NCBI GenBank assembly: GCA_947167995.1
Contig: CAMVKS010000006.1
Coordinates: 1-64,000, forward strand
Source of the DNA: an uncultured Prevotellaceae bacterium
Lineage (GTDB): Bacteria; Bacteroidota; Bacteroidia; Bacteroidales; Muribaculaceae
DNA: 64,000 nt
Direction: 5' to 3'
In this document: in pieces, positions 25,265-34,534 of the stretch
Layout: each line of letters opens with the position of its first letter
Position numbering within the stretch: the stretch's first letter is position 1
The notes under the pieces: generated by a model
Seen by the model: the letters and a program-made list of their open reading frames with translations, nothing else
Told to the model about the DNA's origin: nothing
Database searches by the model: none
Program-made: the position numbers and the translations under genes

Positions 25265-25480
25265 TCAATCAAAATCAATCAACCTTAACCTATAGGCCTT
25301 GCCTATTAGTTCGGCAACGTTGCGCGAGTCAGTCTTGTGCAACAATTGCTTGCGGTGATACTGAACAGTATTTATAGAGATGTATAGTTTCTCGGCTATT
25401 TCCCTACTGCTCATACCCTCAACAAGAAACTTCAGAACTTCACGTTCTCGCACCGTTAAGTCTTTACTGGTGTTAGTCAT
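25265..25480 (-). CDS. Stand-alone LuxR-type helix-turn-helix protein
   Basis: A 71-residue DNA-binding protein consisting only of a LuxR/GerE HTH domain: LTVREREVLKFLVEGMSSREIAEKLYISINTVQYHRKQLLHKTDSRNVAEL has the invariant Glu and Gly and the recognition helix SINTVQYHRKQLL. Normal members carry an N-terminal receiver or ligand domain; GerE of Bacillus shows that the domain can work alone. Upstream (25481-25781) there is no matching receiver domain and the DNA is very AT-rich, so it looks like a complete small gene rather than a truncated one. It has its own terminator. Targets unknown. Confidence 0.85.
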   Translation of the reverse strand: MTNTSKDLTVREREVLKFLVEGMSSREIAEKLYISINTVQYHRKQLLHKTDSRNVAELIGKAYRLRLIDFD

Positions 25481-25733
25481 ATAATGTTATTGTTAATAAG
25501 TTGCAAATACTCAACGCAAAATAAAAGTATAATGGTATAATTTCCAAATAATTAGATTGATTTTTTAAACTTTTTCGTTAAAACTACTTCTTTTAGTAGC
25601 AAAATAATGATAGTTTTTTGAATATTTATGTTGTCGCTGGTCTGCACACTACTAATTATCGCCTATAGTTTGTAATAGCTGCTGATTTTCGGGCCTCTTT
25701 TTTAGATTTTTTGAAAAAAAATGGAAAAAAAAT

Positions 25734-25764
25734 TTTGTCAGTTAAAAAAATGTATGTAACTTTG
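25734..25764 (+). promoter_or_regulatory. Promoter for the second tRNA-Asp gene
   Basis: TTTG at 25734-25737, a 19-base spacer and TAACTTTG at 25757-25764, 17 bases before the mature tRNA. Confidence 0.75.
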
Positions 25765-25781
25765 CACCGCAATTTCGACAC

Positions 25782-25855
25782 GGTGCGTTAGTTCAGTTGG
25801 TTAGAATGCCTGCCTGTCACGCAGGAGGTCGCTGGTTCGAGTCCTGTACGCACCG
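25782..25855 (+). tRNA. tRNA-Asp (GTC), second copy
   Basis: Identical over all 74 bases to the copy at 20714-20787, with the same acceptor, anticodon (GTC) and T arms. It has its own promoter and its own terminator, so the two copies are separately expressed. Confidence 0.97.
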
Positions 25856-25871
25856 CAAGTGGAGAGAGGAG

Positions 25872-25914
25872 AAGAGCGAAGATGTGCTTCGGCACTATTC
25901 GCTCTTTCTTTTTA
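25872..25914 (+). terminator. Terminator after the second tRNA-Asp
   Basis: The outer stem is AAGAGCGAA with TTCGCTCTT (25872-25880 and 25898-25906); an inner GTGC-TTCG-GCAC stem is closed by a stable tetraloop. A T-rich run follows. Confidence 0.85.
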
Positions 25915-26029
25915 TATTTGTGTAAAAAAATGAGGCTTTTATCGGCATTGTTTTTTGGCATATTTTTTGCACCAATGAATAGTGTTGATTAATTTTGTGA
26001 CATCAAATAATTGATTTCTGTTGTCTTTC

Positions 26030-28771
26030 ATGGCGAAACAACATCTATACATAGGACTGACCGACGAGCAGGTTCTCTCGAGCCGCAATCGTTATGGGGC
26101 CAATGTCCTCACACCCGTCGATAAGGAACCATGGTGGAAGAAGCTCTTGGAAAAATTCCAGGATCCACTCATCGTGATTCTGTTGATTGCAGGTGTGCTA
26201 TCGGTGGGTATTTCTTTCTATGAGTATTATGGACTTCACAAGGGATCCATGGTGTTCTATGAGCCCATTGGAATTTTTGTGGCTATCATCCTTGCCACTG
26301 GTCTTGCATTCATCTTTGAATATAAGGCCGAGAAGGAATTTTCCATCCTCAACAAGGTTAATGACGACGAGCCCGTTCAGGTTATAAGAAACGGAAAGGT
26401 CAAGAAAATTGCGCGCCGTGAGGTCGTGGTTGGCGATGTGGTGATGCTCAACACAGGCGAAGAGGTGCCTGCCGACGCCACCCTGCTCGAGGCCAACTCG
26501 CTCAGGGTTGATGAGTCGTCGCTCACGGGTGAACCGCAATGCAGCAAGACTACCGACGAGGCCCTCTTTGACCCGCAGGCCACCTATCCCAGCAACCATG
26601 TTCTTAAAGCCACCAAGGTGATTGAAGGACACGGTATAGCCCAGGTGACGGCAGTGGGTGACGCTACCGAGAATGGAAAGGTGATGGAGAGCGCGCAAAT
26701 CGACTCGAGCGTCAAAACTCCGCTCAACGAGCAACTCGACGGACTTGGCAAGTTGATCTCACGCATGAGCTACATCATTGCCGGCCTTGTGATAGTGGGA
26801 AGGATTTTGGCCTATTTCATCAACACCCCCAATGCAGCTTTCGACCTCGATTTTGTCACCTTCCTGTTGCAGAGCTTCATGATGGCAGTGACTCTTGTTG
26901 TTGTGGCGGTACCCGAGGGATTGCCCATGGCGGTAACGCTGAGTCTTGCCTACAGCATGCGACGAATGCTCAAGACCAACAACTTAGTGCGACGCATGCA
27001 CGCCTGTGAGACAATGGGCGCTGCAACAGTTATATGTACCGACAAGACCGGTACTCTCACTCAAAACCAGATGCGTGTGCATTATGCTTGCTTCTATGGA
27101 ATTAGAGGCGGATGGCTTTATGACGACCAGCAGGCGATAATAGTGAGTGAGAGCATTGCTGTGAACTCTACCGCCCACCTCTCGACCGAAGAGTCGACGG
27201 CACGGACCGAAGTGCTGGGAAATCCCACCGAGGGGGCACTGTTGCTATGGCTCAAGAACCAGGGCGTGGACTACTTGGGCGTGAGAGAGTACTGTGAGGT
27301 GGTTGCCGATGTTCCTTTCTCTACCGAGCGCAAGTTCATGGCTACGGTGGTGTGGAGTGAGGCACTGGAAAGGAATGTCCTGTATGTAAAAGGTGCTCCC
27401 GAGATAGTCTTTGGCATGTGTGACGGTATCGATGGTGATATTGACGAGGGCACTTTGCGTGACGATATCATGGCTTACCAGAGCAAGGCGATGCGCACAT
27501 TGGGATTTGCCTATAAAGTGCTGGAACCTGGTGAGGAGCCTATTCAGGACAATAAAGTGGTAGTCGACAATCTCTTATTCTTGGGATATGTGGCTATAGC
27601 CGACCCAGTGCGTGACGATGTACCAGCGGCAATAGAGGAGTGCTTGAAAGCTGGTATTATGGTGAAGATTATCACTGGCGATACTGCGGGCACTGCCAAG
27701 GAGATAGGGCGGCAGATAGGCCTCTGGAACGATGATTCCGACGGCAGTCGAAACATAGCCACCGGACCCGAGATTGAGGCGATGAGCGATGAGGAACTCG
27801 ACTCGGTGGTGATGGACCTGAAAATCATTGCGCGTTCACGACCTCACGACAAGAAAAGGGTTGTCGAGGCACTGCAGCGATGCAATCAAGTGGTGGCAGT
27901 AACCGGCGATGGCACCAACGACGCCCCAGCGCTCAAAGCGGCTCATGTGGGTCTCTCGATGGGCGATGGCACAAGTGTCGCCAAGGAGGCCAGCGATATC
28001 ACTATTATCGACAACTCGTTTGCCAGCATTGGAAATGCTGTCATGTGGGGACGCTCGCTGTATCGCAACATTCAGCGATTCCTTCTTTTCCAACTCACAG
28101 TTAATGTGGCGGCATGTTTAGTGGTTCTTGCTGGTGCCTTCATGGATACCGATGCTCCGCTCACTGTCACTCAGATGCTTTGGGTGAATCTTATCATGGA
28201 CACCTTTGCTGCAATGGCACTGTCGTCGCTGCCTCCTAACAAGAGTTTGATGCGTCAAAAACCTCGTGACCGTCAGGCATTTATTATCGACAAACACATG
28301 GTTAGTCAGATTCTCTGGGCAGGCTTGTTGTTTAGTGCCGTTCTGATAGCTCTGTTCTATGTCATCAAGCATTGCGACTTGAGGACGATAAATAGTCTTG
28401 AAGACTTGTGGAAAATGCTGGTTAGCGGCAGTTATATAAAAGCTCCGCGGCATGCCATAACTCCCTATGAGAGCGCTCTGTTCTTCACCACGTTTGTGAT
28501 GATACAGTTCTGGAATCTGTTCAATGCGCGTGCCTATAGGTCGGCCTATTCGGCATTAAGGCTTAAAAACTGCAAGGGATTTGTGTTTATAGCATTACTC
28601 ATCTTTGTGGGGCAACTGCTCATTGTCAACGTGGGAGGAGCCATGTTCAATGTCGAGCCCATCGATGTGCAAGACTGGATGTTTATCTTTGTGGCGACCT
28701 CGCCGGTGATTTTGCTGGGAGAAGGCGTGAGAAAAATCAAGAAATTATATTTTAAAAAGGTGAAGAAATAG
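26030..28771 (+). CDS. Calcium-translocating P-type ATPase (PMCA type)
   Basis: A 913-residue inner membrane ATPase that pumps calcium out of the cell. I chose the ATG at 26030 (MAKQHLYIGLTDEQV); an in-frame TTG nine bases upstream is less likely. The phosphorylated aspartate is Asp338 in CTDKTGTLTQNQM; TGEP lies in the actuator domain (SSLTGEP), PEGLPMAVTLSLAYSM is the membrane metal-binding segment, and VAVTGDGTNDAPALKAA is the hinge motif. About ten membrane segments are visible. There is no calmodulin-like tail. It appears monocistronic. Confidence 0.93.
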   Translation: MAKQHLYIGLTDEQVLSSRNRYGANVLTPVDKEPWWKKLLEKFQDPLIVILLIAGVLSVGISFYEYYGLHKGSMVFYEPIGIFVAIILATGLAFIFEYKAEKEFSILNKVNDDEPVQVIRNGKVKKIARREVVVGDVVMLNTGEEVPADATLLEANSLRVDESSLTGEPQCSKTTDEALFDPQATYPSNHVLKATKVIEGHGIAQVTAVGDATENGKVMESAQIDSSVKTPLNEQLDGLGKLISRMSYIIAGLVIVGRILAYFINTPNAAFDLDFVTFLLQSFMMAVTLVVVAVPEGLPMAVTLSLAYSMRRMLKTNNLVRRMHACETMGAATVICTDKTGTLTQNQMRVHYACFYGIRGGWLYDDQQAIIVSESIAVNSTAHLSTEESTARTEVLGNPTEGALLLWLKNQGVDYLGVREYCEVVADVPFSTERKFMATVVWSEALERNVLYVKGAPEIVFGMCDGIDGDIDEGTLRDDIMAYQSKAMRTLGFAYKVLEPGEEPIQDNKVVVDNLLFLGYVAIADPVRDDVPAAIEECLKAGIMVKIITGDTAGTAKEIGRQIGLWNDDSDGSRNIATGPEIEAMSDEELDSVVMDLKIIARSRPHDKKRVVEALQRCNQVVAVTGDGTNDAPALKAAHVGLSMGDGTSVAKEASDITIIDNSFASIGNAVMWGRSLYRNIQRFLLFQLTVNVAACLVVLAGAFMDTDAPLTVTQMLWVNLIMDTFAAMALSSLPPNKSLMRQKPRDRQAFIIDKHMVSQILWAGLLFSAVLIALFYVIKHCDLRTINSLEDLWKMLVSGSYIKAPRHAITPYESALFFTTFVMIQFWNLFNARAYRSAYSALRLKNCKGFVFIALLIFVGQLLIVNVGGAMFNVEPIDVQDWMFIFVATSPVILLGEGVRKIKKLYFKKVKK

Positions 28772-28933
28772 CCTTTTGGGCTCTTTTTACTCTCTTTTCT
28801 TGCATGGTTGAATAATTATGCTTTACTTTGTGTCCCGAAAACAAAATGAGATTAATAGTTCTTTTTTGTTGATAAAGCCTTAACAAGTAAACCCTTATCA
28901 CATTATATTTTTTTAATAACTAATTTATCTTCT

Positions 28934-30265
28934 ATGACAAAGAAATTTACACTTGTAGCACTTGCTATGCTGGCCTTATGCCTCACGGCCAATGCCGACC
29001 CAATCAAAATTAAAGGAGTTTACAACAACAACCGTTATGACGACCATGCCGACCACTGGTACAGCACTTATGTGGGCTGGAACAGCACTCTTGGCAAGGC
29101 CATCTTCGTAGTAGAGAACGGTATCTATGCTATGGAGGTTGAGGGCAACACAGTTACCACTCCTGAGAAGGAGCCCGCTGTAGTTGTTAGCGACTTCTAT
29201 TCAAATGGTCAATTCACCAATGATGCTATGGCTCTTTGGGCCAACAATTTCAACCTTATGTTTGGCAACTCGGGTGCAGTGAAAGCTGGCGACCGCATTG
29301 TTACCGTAACTTCTCGCTCGGGCGACGAGGTAGAGGACAACGAGCGCTTTGTAGTGCGCAAGTGGAACGCCGAGACTGGCGACCTGCTCAACTCTCCTAA
29401 CGAGTACCATGCTAAGAGCGAATGGCTCGAGAGCGCTGGTATGTGCGTGAACCCCAAGGACAACAAGGTTTACGGCTTGTTCTATCTCACCGACGTTCAG
29501 CTTCCCGATGAGATTATCAACGATCCCGACTTCTTTGGCGACAGCATCGACTCTGGTTATGCAATCTGCACCATCGACCTCGACAATATGGCTGTAACCC
29601 CCATTACTCCAGGTCTCTACTACGAAAACTTCGTTACCTTCGCTATCAACAGCGAGGGCCGCGCATTTGCTATGACTGCCGGCTCAACTGCTGGTTATGA
29701 GGGTGAGGACGGCAAGTTCTATGACATTGATGGCAACCTCACTGGTGCTCACGTGATTGAGTTTGACCTCGCTTCTGGTCTCATTCTGAATGACTTTGGT
29801 GCTACTGGTTACTGCTCGCAGGCTAAGCGTCAGAGCGCTTGCTTCAGCATGAAGGATCCTAACAAGATGTACTGGAACGGTTTTGTAAACAGTGGCATGG
29901 GCTATAACGACTATGGCAACTGGGCTCCACTGTCCGACAACAACTGGTTGAACAACGGCAAGTACGACACTGCTCTCTATGAGGTTGACCTCACCACTGG
30001 TGAGACCACTCGCATTGCAAAAATCGACAACCGCTTCTCATTCTCTTGCATGTGGGTAGAAGAGGACGACGAGCCCATCAACGTTGTTGACGGTGATGTG
30101 AACGGTGACGGCTTCGTTACCAGCGCCGACATTACTGCTCTTTACAACTGGCTGCTCAACGATGACGACAGCGCTATCGTTAACGGCGACCAGAACAAAG
30201 ACGGTGATATCACCACTGGCGATGTAACCTATGTTTACAACATCCTCCTTAACGGCGACAACTAA
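28934..30265 (+). CDS. Secreted protein with dockerin-like C-terminus
   Basis: A 443-residue exported protein. The signal peptide ends near residue 21 (ANA). Residues 25-380 form a beta-rich domain that looks like a propeller (repeated short strands such as AIFVVENGIYAMEVEGN, KVYGLFYLTDVQLPDE, GYAICTIDLDNMAVTPITPGLYY); I cannot name the family. The end (about 386-440) has two EF-hand-like dockerin repeats, DVNGDGFVTSADITALYNWL and GDQNKDGDITTGDVTYVYN, nearly the same as in the C10 protease at 16123. It probably shares the same surface-attachment route. Confidence 0.8.
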   Translation: MTKKFTLVALAMLALCLTANADPIKIKGVYNNNRYDDHADHWYSTYVGWNSTLGKAIFVVENGIYAMEVEGNTVTTPEKEPAVVVSDFYSNGQFTNDAMALWANNFNLMFGNSGAVKAGDRIVTVTSRSGDEVEDNERFVVRKWNAETGDLLNSPNEYHAKSEWLESAGMCVNPKDNKVYGLFYLTDVQLPDEIINDPDFFGDSIDSGYAICTIDLDNMAVTPITPGLYYENFVTFAINSEGRAFAMTAGSTAGYEGEDGKFYDIDGNLTGAHVIEFDLASGLILNDFGATGYCSQAKRQSACFSMKDPNKMYWNGFVNSGMGYNDYGNWAPLSDNNWLNNGKYDTALYEVDLTTGETTRIAKIDNRFSFSCMWVEEDDEPINVVDGDVNGDGFVTSADITALYNWLLNDDDSAIVNGDQNKDGDITTGDVTYVYNILLNGDN

Positions 30266-30300
30266 TCTATACCCGATATAGATATAATTAATCATAAAAA

Positions 30301-30341
30301 GCGACAGGCATCTTTAGTCACGTGGTGCCTGCCGTTTTTTT
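30301..30341 (+). terminator. Terminator after the dockerin protein gene
   Basis: The arms at 30301-30310 and 30326-30334 (one mismatch) are followed by seven T at 30335-30341. Confidence 0.85.
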
Positions 30342-30445
30342 ATTTGGGTTTATCTATTATTTATTACTCTACTTAGCTGGCAATTTATGGGCTTGGGTAT
30401 TAAGGTGACAAAATGGGTGAAAAGTACTTTTTTAATGTGAAATCT

Positions 30446-30476
30446 TGTGAGAAAGCAAAATTATGACTAACTTTGA
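30446..30476 (+). promoter_or_regulatory. Promoter for sufE
   Basis: TTG at 30446-30448, a 20-base spacer and TAACTTTG at 30469-30476, 28 bases before the start codon. Confidence 0.65.
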
Positions 30477-30504
30477 CCGATTTATACACATATTATATAT
30501 ATAA

Positions 30505-30927
30505 ATGACTGAAATCAACAAAATTCAAGACGAGATAATCGACGAGTTCAGTGACATGGACGACTGGATGGACCGTTATGCCTACATCATTGAGCTGGGA
30601 AACGGACTCGACGCGCTCGACGAGAGCCAGAAGACCCCCGACAACCTCATTGACGGATGCCAGAGCCGCCTGTGGCTCGACGCACAATACAGTGATGGGG
30701 TGGTGACCTATCGCGCCGACAGCGACGCCATCATCGTCAAGGGCATCGTGGCGTTGCTCATACGCGTGCTCAGCGGCCAGAAACCGCAAGATATAGTCGA
30801 CGCCGACCTCTACTTCATCGACCGCATTGGCCTGCGCGACCACCTCTCGCCCACACGCAGCAACGGCCTCCTCTCCATGCTCAAAAACATGAAAGCCTAC
30901 GCTATGGCCTTCACAATGAAAAAGTAG
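30505..30927 (+). CDS. sufE: SufE family cysteine desulfuration protein
   Basis: A 140-residue cytosolic protein that accepts sulfur from the cysteine desulfurase SufS and passes it to the SufBCD scaffold for iron-sulfur cluster assembly. The acceptor is Cys52 in LIDGCQSRLWLDA, the family hallmark; RADSDAIIVKGIVALLIRVLSGQ and IDRIGLRDHLSPTRSNGL are the other conserved blocks. Length is normal. The other suf genes are not in the window. Confidence 0.95.
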   Translation: MTEINKIQDEIIDEFSDMDDWMDRYAYIIELGNGLDALDESQKTPDNLIDGCQSRLWLDAQYSDGVVTYRADSDAIIVKGIVALLIRVLSGQKPQDIVDADLYFIDRIGLRDHLSPTRSNGLLSMLKNMKAYAMAFTMKK

Positions 30928-31006
30928 CTAGCCAACGGCAGCAATCGATGAGTTTACCATCAAATGTAAAGCAATAAATTTTTAACCATTAATAAATAAA
31001 CTGACT

Positions 31007-32671
31007 ATGTTACTAGATTTATGGAACAACAATCGCATGGTGTTTATGCTTATTGCGATATTAATTGTTGTACTGCCTTTCCTCATTTACTATTTAATTG
31101 AGGCAAGAAAAAAACACCCAAAGGGCCTTATTTCAGCAGCTTTGTCTAACATGGGCGAGCGTTTTGGCTATTACATCATGAATGCAGTGTTACTGCTGTT
31201 CTTGTGCTCAAAGTTTGGCATCAGCGATGACGCTGCTGGCTGGATTTATGCCGTGTTCTATTTCCTCATTTACGTTCTTAGCCTTCCTGGTGGAATACTA
31301 GCCGATAGGTTACAGAATTACAAAGGCATAATCATGTTAGGCCTTATTGTTATGGCTACGGGCTATTTAATTCTGTCGGTTCCCGTGTTTGGAGGCAACC
31401 CAGGCTCGGTTCCCACATGGATTCTCGTGTTAACCTGTTTTGCACTCTTGCTCATTGCTTCTGGTAATGGTTTGTTCAAGGGTAACCTTCAAGCTATTGT
31501 GGGCCAACTATATGATAACTTTGAGGCCGAAGCTGCAAAGAAGGGTCCCGAGGAACTTGCAATTGCCAAGTCGCGTCGTGACAGTGGCTTCCAAATTTTC
31601 TATGTGTTCATCAATATTGGCGGTGTGATTGCGCCTTTCGTTGCGCCATTGCTGCGCAGCGCATTGCTTAAGATGGATGGATTCATCTATAATGCCGACC
31701 TTCCTCGCTTGTGCCACGGCTTCATCGAGGGAACGCTTAAAGGCGACGACATGCAGAACCTCACCACTCTTGCTCAGGGTTCAGTTTTAAATGGAGGCCA
31801 GGTGGGTGACATGGCAACTTTCTGCACTAACTATCTTGAAAGTTTCAACACTGGTGTGCACTACTCGTTTATTGCATCGGCTGTAGCAATGTTGATATCA
31901 TTCTTCATTTTCGTGGCTACTCGCAAATCTCTGCCTAACCCTGTGAAGAAAATTAAAGAAGCAACAACAGTTAGCAAGGAAGAAGTAACTGCCGATGCTA
32001 AGGAGATTAAGCAGCGCATGTATGCTTTGTTTGCAGTGCTTGGCGTAGCTGTATTCTTCTGGTTCTCGTTCCACCAGAATGGTCAGTCGCTGTCGGTATT
32101 TGCCCGCGACTTCTGTAACACCAGCTCAATTGCTCCTGAAATATGGCAATGCATCAACCCATTCTTTGTGATTGTGCTCACACCTATCATTATGATGATT
32201 TTTGCTTCATTGGCACGTAAAGGCAAAGAAATCTCTACTCCTCGCAAGATTGCATTTGGTATGTTTTTGGCAGCTAGTGCCTACATCTTCCTCATCGTAA
32301 TCGCAGCCAACAATGGTTTCCCCTCGGGTACCGAATTCAAGAGTCTGCCCGAAGCCATGAAGGAATCAATGAAGGCAGGTCCATGGGTACTGATTGTCAC
32401 CTATTTCTTCCTTACCGTTTCAGAGTTGTTTATTTCTCCACTCGGTTTGTCATTCGTTTCTAAGGTGGCTCCCACCCACTTGCAAGGCGTGTGCCAAGGT
32501 TGGTGGCTGACAGCTACAGCAGTAGGCAACCTTTTCATTGCCTTAGGTGTGACAATGCTCAATAAGTTCCCACATCAGTGGCAGTGCTGGGCAGTATTTG
32601 CTGCTTTCTGCCTCATCTCGATGTGCGTGATGCTTGGAATGGTAAAATGGCTCGAACGAGTTACTAAATAG
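31007..32671 (+). CDS. POT/PTR family peptide transporter
   Basis: A 554-residue proton-coupled oligopeptide transporter of the major facilitator superfamily with about 12-14 membrane helices. The family signatures are visible: ALSNMGERFGYYIMNAVLLLFL at the start (ExxERFxYY type), GNGLFKGNLQAIVGQLYDN, and a FYVFINIGGVIAPF helix. It imports di- and tripeptides into the cell. A paralogue follows 136 bases downstream, separated by a terminator, so the two are probably controlled apart. A polar insert near 225-280 is longer than in the paralogue. Confidence 0.93.
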   Translation: MLLDLWNNNRMVFMLIAILIVVLPFLIYYLIEARKKHPKGLISAALSNMGERFGYYIMNAVLLLFLCSKFGISDDAAGWIYAVFYFLIYVLSLPGGILADRLQNYKGIIMLGLIVMATGYLILSVPVFGGNPGSVPTWILVLTCFALLLIASGNGLFKGNLQAIVGQLYDNFEAEAAKKGPEELAIAKSRRDSGFQIFYVFINIGGVIAPFVAPLLRSALLKMDGFIYNADLPRLCHGFIEGTLKGDDMQNLTTLAQGSVLNGGQVGDMATFCTNYLESFNTGVHYSFIASAVAMLISFFIFVATRKSLPNPVKKIKEATTVSKEEVTADAKEIKQRMYALFAVLGVAVFFWFSFHQNGQSLSVFARDFCNTSSIAPEIWQCINPFFVIVLTPIIMMIFASLARKGKEISTPRKIAFGMFLAASAYIFLIVIAANNGFPSGTEFKSLPEAMKESMKAGPWVLIVTYFFLTVSELFISPLGLSFVSKVAPTHLQGVCQGWWLTATAVGNLFIALGVTMLNKFPHQWQCWAVFAAFCLISMCVMLGMVKWLERVTK

Positions 32672-32691
32672 TAATTATTTATAATACCATA

Positions 32692-32732
32692 AAGGCCGAG
32701 GGGCTGAACAATATCAACCCCTCGCCTTTTTA
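32692..32732 (+). terminator. Terminator between the two POT transporter genes
   Basis: AAGGCCGAGGGGCTGA pairs with TCAACCCCTCGCCTTTT across a 6-base loop and runs into five T. Confidence 0.85.
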
Positions 32733-32807
32733 ATTTTAACAACAACTTTATGTTCTCTGTATGTTGCGATGCCATCGCAACAAATAACTAAAAACAAAAA
32801 ATAACCC

Positions 32808-34358
32808 ATGTTCAGAAATCAACCTAAAGGCTTGTATGCCCTTGCGCTTGCCAACACTGGCGAACGCTTTGGCTACTACACTATGCTTGCGATTTTTGCC
32901 TTGTTTATGCAAGCGAAATTTGGATGGAGCGAGGCTCATGCAGGACAAGTATATGCTATTTTTCTTGCAGTAGTTTACTTTGCGCCGCTTTTCGGTGGTA
33001 TGCTTGCCGACAAAATCGGATACGGCAAGTGTGTTACCGTTGGTATGTTTACAATGTTCTTGGGATACTTAGGACTTGCGATACCCACAGCAGCCGACAC
33101 GGTGGGAGAAATAACCATGTATGCCGGTCTGGCATGTGTGTCTCTCGGTACAGGTTTGTTTAAAGGCAACTTGCAGGTAATGATTGGTAACCTTTACGAT
33201 AATCCCAAATATGCCGACCGCCGTGACGATGCATTCTCACTATTCTACATGGCTATCAACATTGGCGCCATGTTTGCACCATCTATGGCAAAGTGGATTA
33301 CTAATCAATATCTTAGCAACTATGGCTTCACCTACGATGCCGCCAACTTCTCGCCCGACTACCTCCAAGCCCTTTATGGAGGTTACGGACTGTGCTTCGG
33401 AGTAGCTTGTGTTTCGCTTGTATTGAGTGCTGTTATCTATTTCGCTTGCAAGAGCTGGTTCAAAGACGCTATGAAGACTGCAAAGCAGGCTAAAGAAGAT
33501 AATGCTACTGTTGAAGAACTCACTCCAGCTCAGACCAAAGAGCGTATCACAGCCCTGTTGCTTGTGTTTGCCGTTGTTATCTTCTTCTGGATGGCTTTCC
33601 ATCAGAACGGTTCGGCGCTCACTTTCTTCGCCAAGAAATATACCAATCTCTCTATCTCGGGAGGCATGCGCATCTGGTTCAACATTTTCTCTTTGGCATT
33701 AATTGCGCTGGCTGTTTACACTGGTTTTGCAACTTTCCAAAGCAAGCTGAAGAAGACTCGCATCATTTGTGGAGTATCTACAGTGGCACTTGTGGCTTTG
33801 GCGATAGTTTTATTCTTGGGAATGGACAACCCGACCATGGCTCAACCCAGTGATTTCCAGCAGTTCAACCCATTCTTTGTAGTGGCTCTCACACCGTTCA
33901 GCATCCTCTTCTTCGGTGTCCTGGCAGCGCGCAATCATGCTATTAGCGCTCCTGCTCGCATTGCCTGGGGTATGCTCTTGGCGGCAGTGGGATTTGGTGT
34001 CATAACTCTTGCTTCTATTGGATTGACATCTCCTATGGACTTAGGTGATAATACCCAAAGCATTCTCTCGCCATCGTGGCTCATCGGCACCTACTTCACT
34101 CTCACTATTGCCGAGTTGTTCCTATCGCCTATGGGCATCAGCTTCGTGTCGAAAGTCGCACCACCAAAATACAAGGGTCTTATGATGGGAGGCTGGTTTG
34201 TGGCTACTGCTATAGGTAACTACTTGAGTTCTATTCCATCAATGTTGTGGAAAAAAATACCTCTCATGTGCAACTGGGCAATTCTCATCGCCTTGTGTAT
34301 CATTGCAGCAATCTTCATGTTTGCAATGCTCAAGCGCCTCGAGAAAGTAGCGAAATAG
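32808..34358 (+). CDS. POT/PTR family peptide transporter (paralogue)
   Basis: A 516-residue proton-coupled peptide transporter with the same signatures as its neighbour: ALANTGERFGYYTMLAIFALFM, GTGLFKGNLQVMIGNLYDNP, LFYMAINIGAMFAPSMAKWI. Both share the C-terminal ELFLSPMGISFVSKVAP-type helix. The two copies are clearly different proteins (different middle loop, different C-terminal length), so the duplication is old and they may prefer different peptides. Confidence 0.93.
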   Translation: MFRNQPKGLYALALANTGERFGYYTMLAIFALFMQAKFGWSEAHAGQVYAIFLAVVYFAPLFGGMLADKIGYGKCVTVGMFTMFLGYLGLAIPTAADTVGEITMYAGLACVSLGTGLFKGNLQVMIGNLYDNPKYADRRDDAFSLFYMAINIGAMFAPSMAKWITNQYLSNYGFTYDAANFSPDYLQALYGGYGLCFGVACVSLVLSAVIYFACKSWFKDAMKTAKQAKEDNATVEELTPAQTKERITALLLVFAVVIFFWMAFHQNGSALTFFAKKYTNLSISGGMRIWFNIFSLALIALAVYTGFATFQSKLKKTRIICGVSTVALVALAIVLFLGMDNPTMAQPSDFQQFNPFFVVALTPFSILFFGVLAARNHAISAPARIAWGMLLAAVGFGVITLASIGLTSPMDLGDNTQSILSPSWLIGTYFTLTIAELFLSPMGISFVSKVAPPKYKGLMMGGWFVATAIGNYLSSIPSMLWKKIPLMCNWAILIALCIIAAIFMFAMLKRLEKVAK

Positions 34359-34386
34359 TCTCACCTACTTTTTTCAAGATATTCAT

Positions 34387-34420
34387 CCAGGCGGGCACAG
34401 TGATGCTCGCCTGGTGTTTT
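34387..34420 (+). terminator. Terminator after the second POT gene
   Basis: CCAGGCG (34387-34393) pairs with CGCCTGG (34408-34414), with an inner GCA/TGC extension; a T-rich run follows. Confidence 0.8.
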
Positions 34421-34472
34421 CTGTCGTAAGTAGCCGTGGAATCAAAATGCAGTTCAACTATTTGTCTGAAAA

Positions 34473-34507
34473 TTTGGTAATTTGCCAATTTTGTGGTAAA
34501 TTTGCCA
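34473..34507 (+). promoter_or_regulatory. Promoter with two operator-like dyads (repressor gene)
   Basis: TTTG at 34473-34476, a 20-base spacer and TAAATTTG at 34497-34504 form the promoter of the gene at 34535. Two near-perfect dyads cover it: TTGGTAATTTGCCAA (34474-34488) over the -33 box and TGGTAAATTTGCCA (34494-34507) over the -7 box. Their centres are about 19.5 bases apart, close to two helical turns, as expected if the encoded repressor binds cooperatively to shut off its own gene. Confidence 0.65.
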
Positions 34508-34534
34508 CGTCAATCACGATAAAAGATTCTTTCT

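Noticed and set aside
20714-25855. Genomic island bounded by tRNA-Asp copies
   Set aside because: The enclosed DNA holds dnaX and a normal sigma module, there is no integrase, and both tRNAs have full promoters and terminators.
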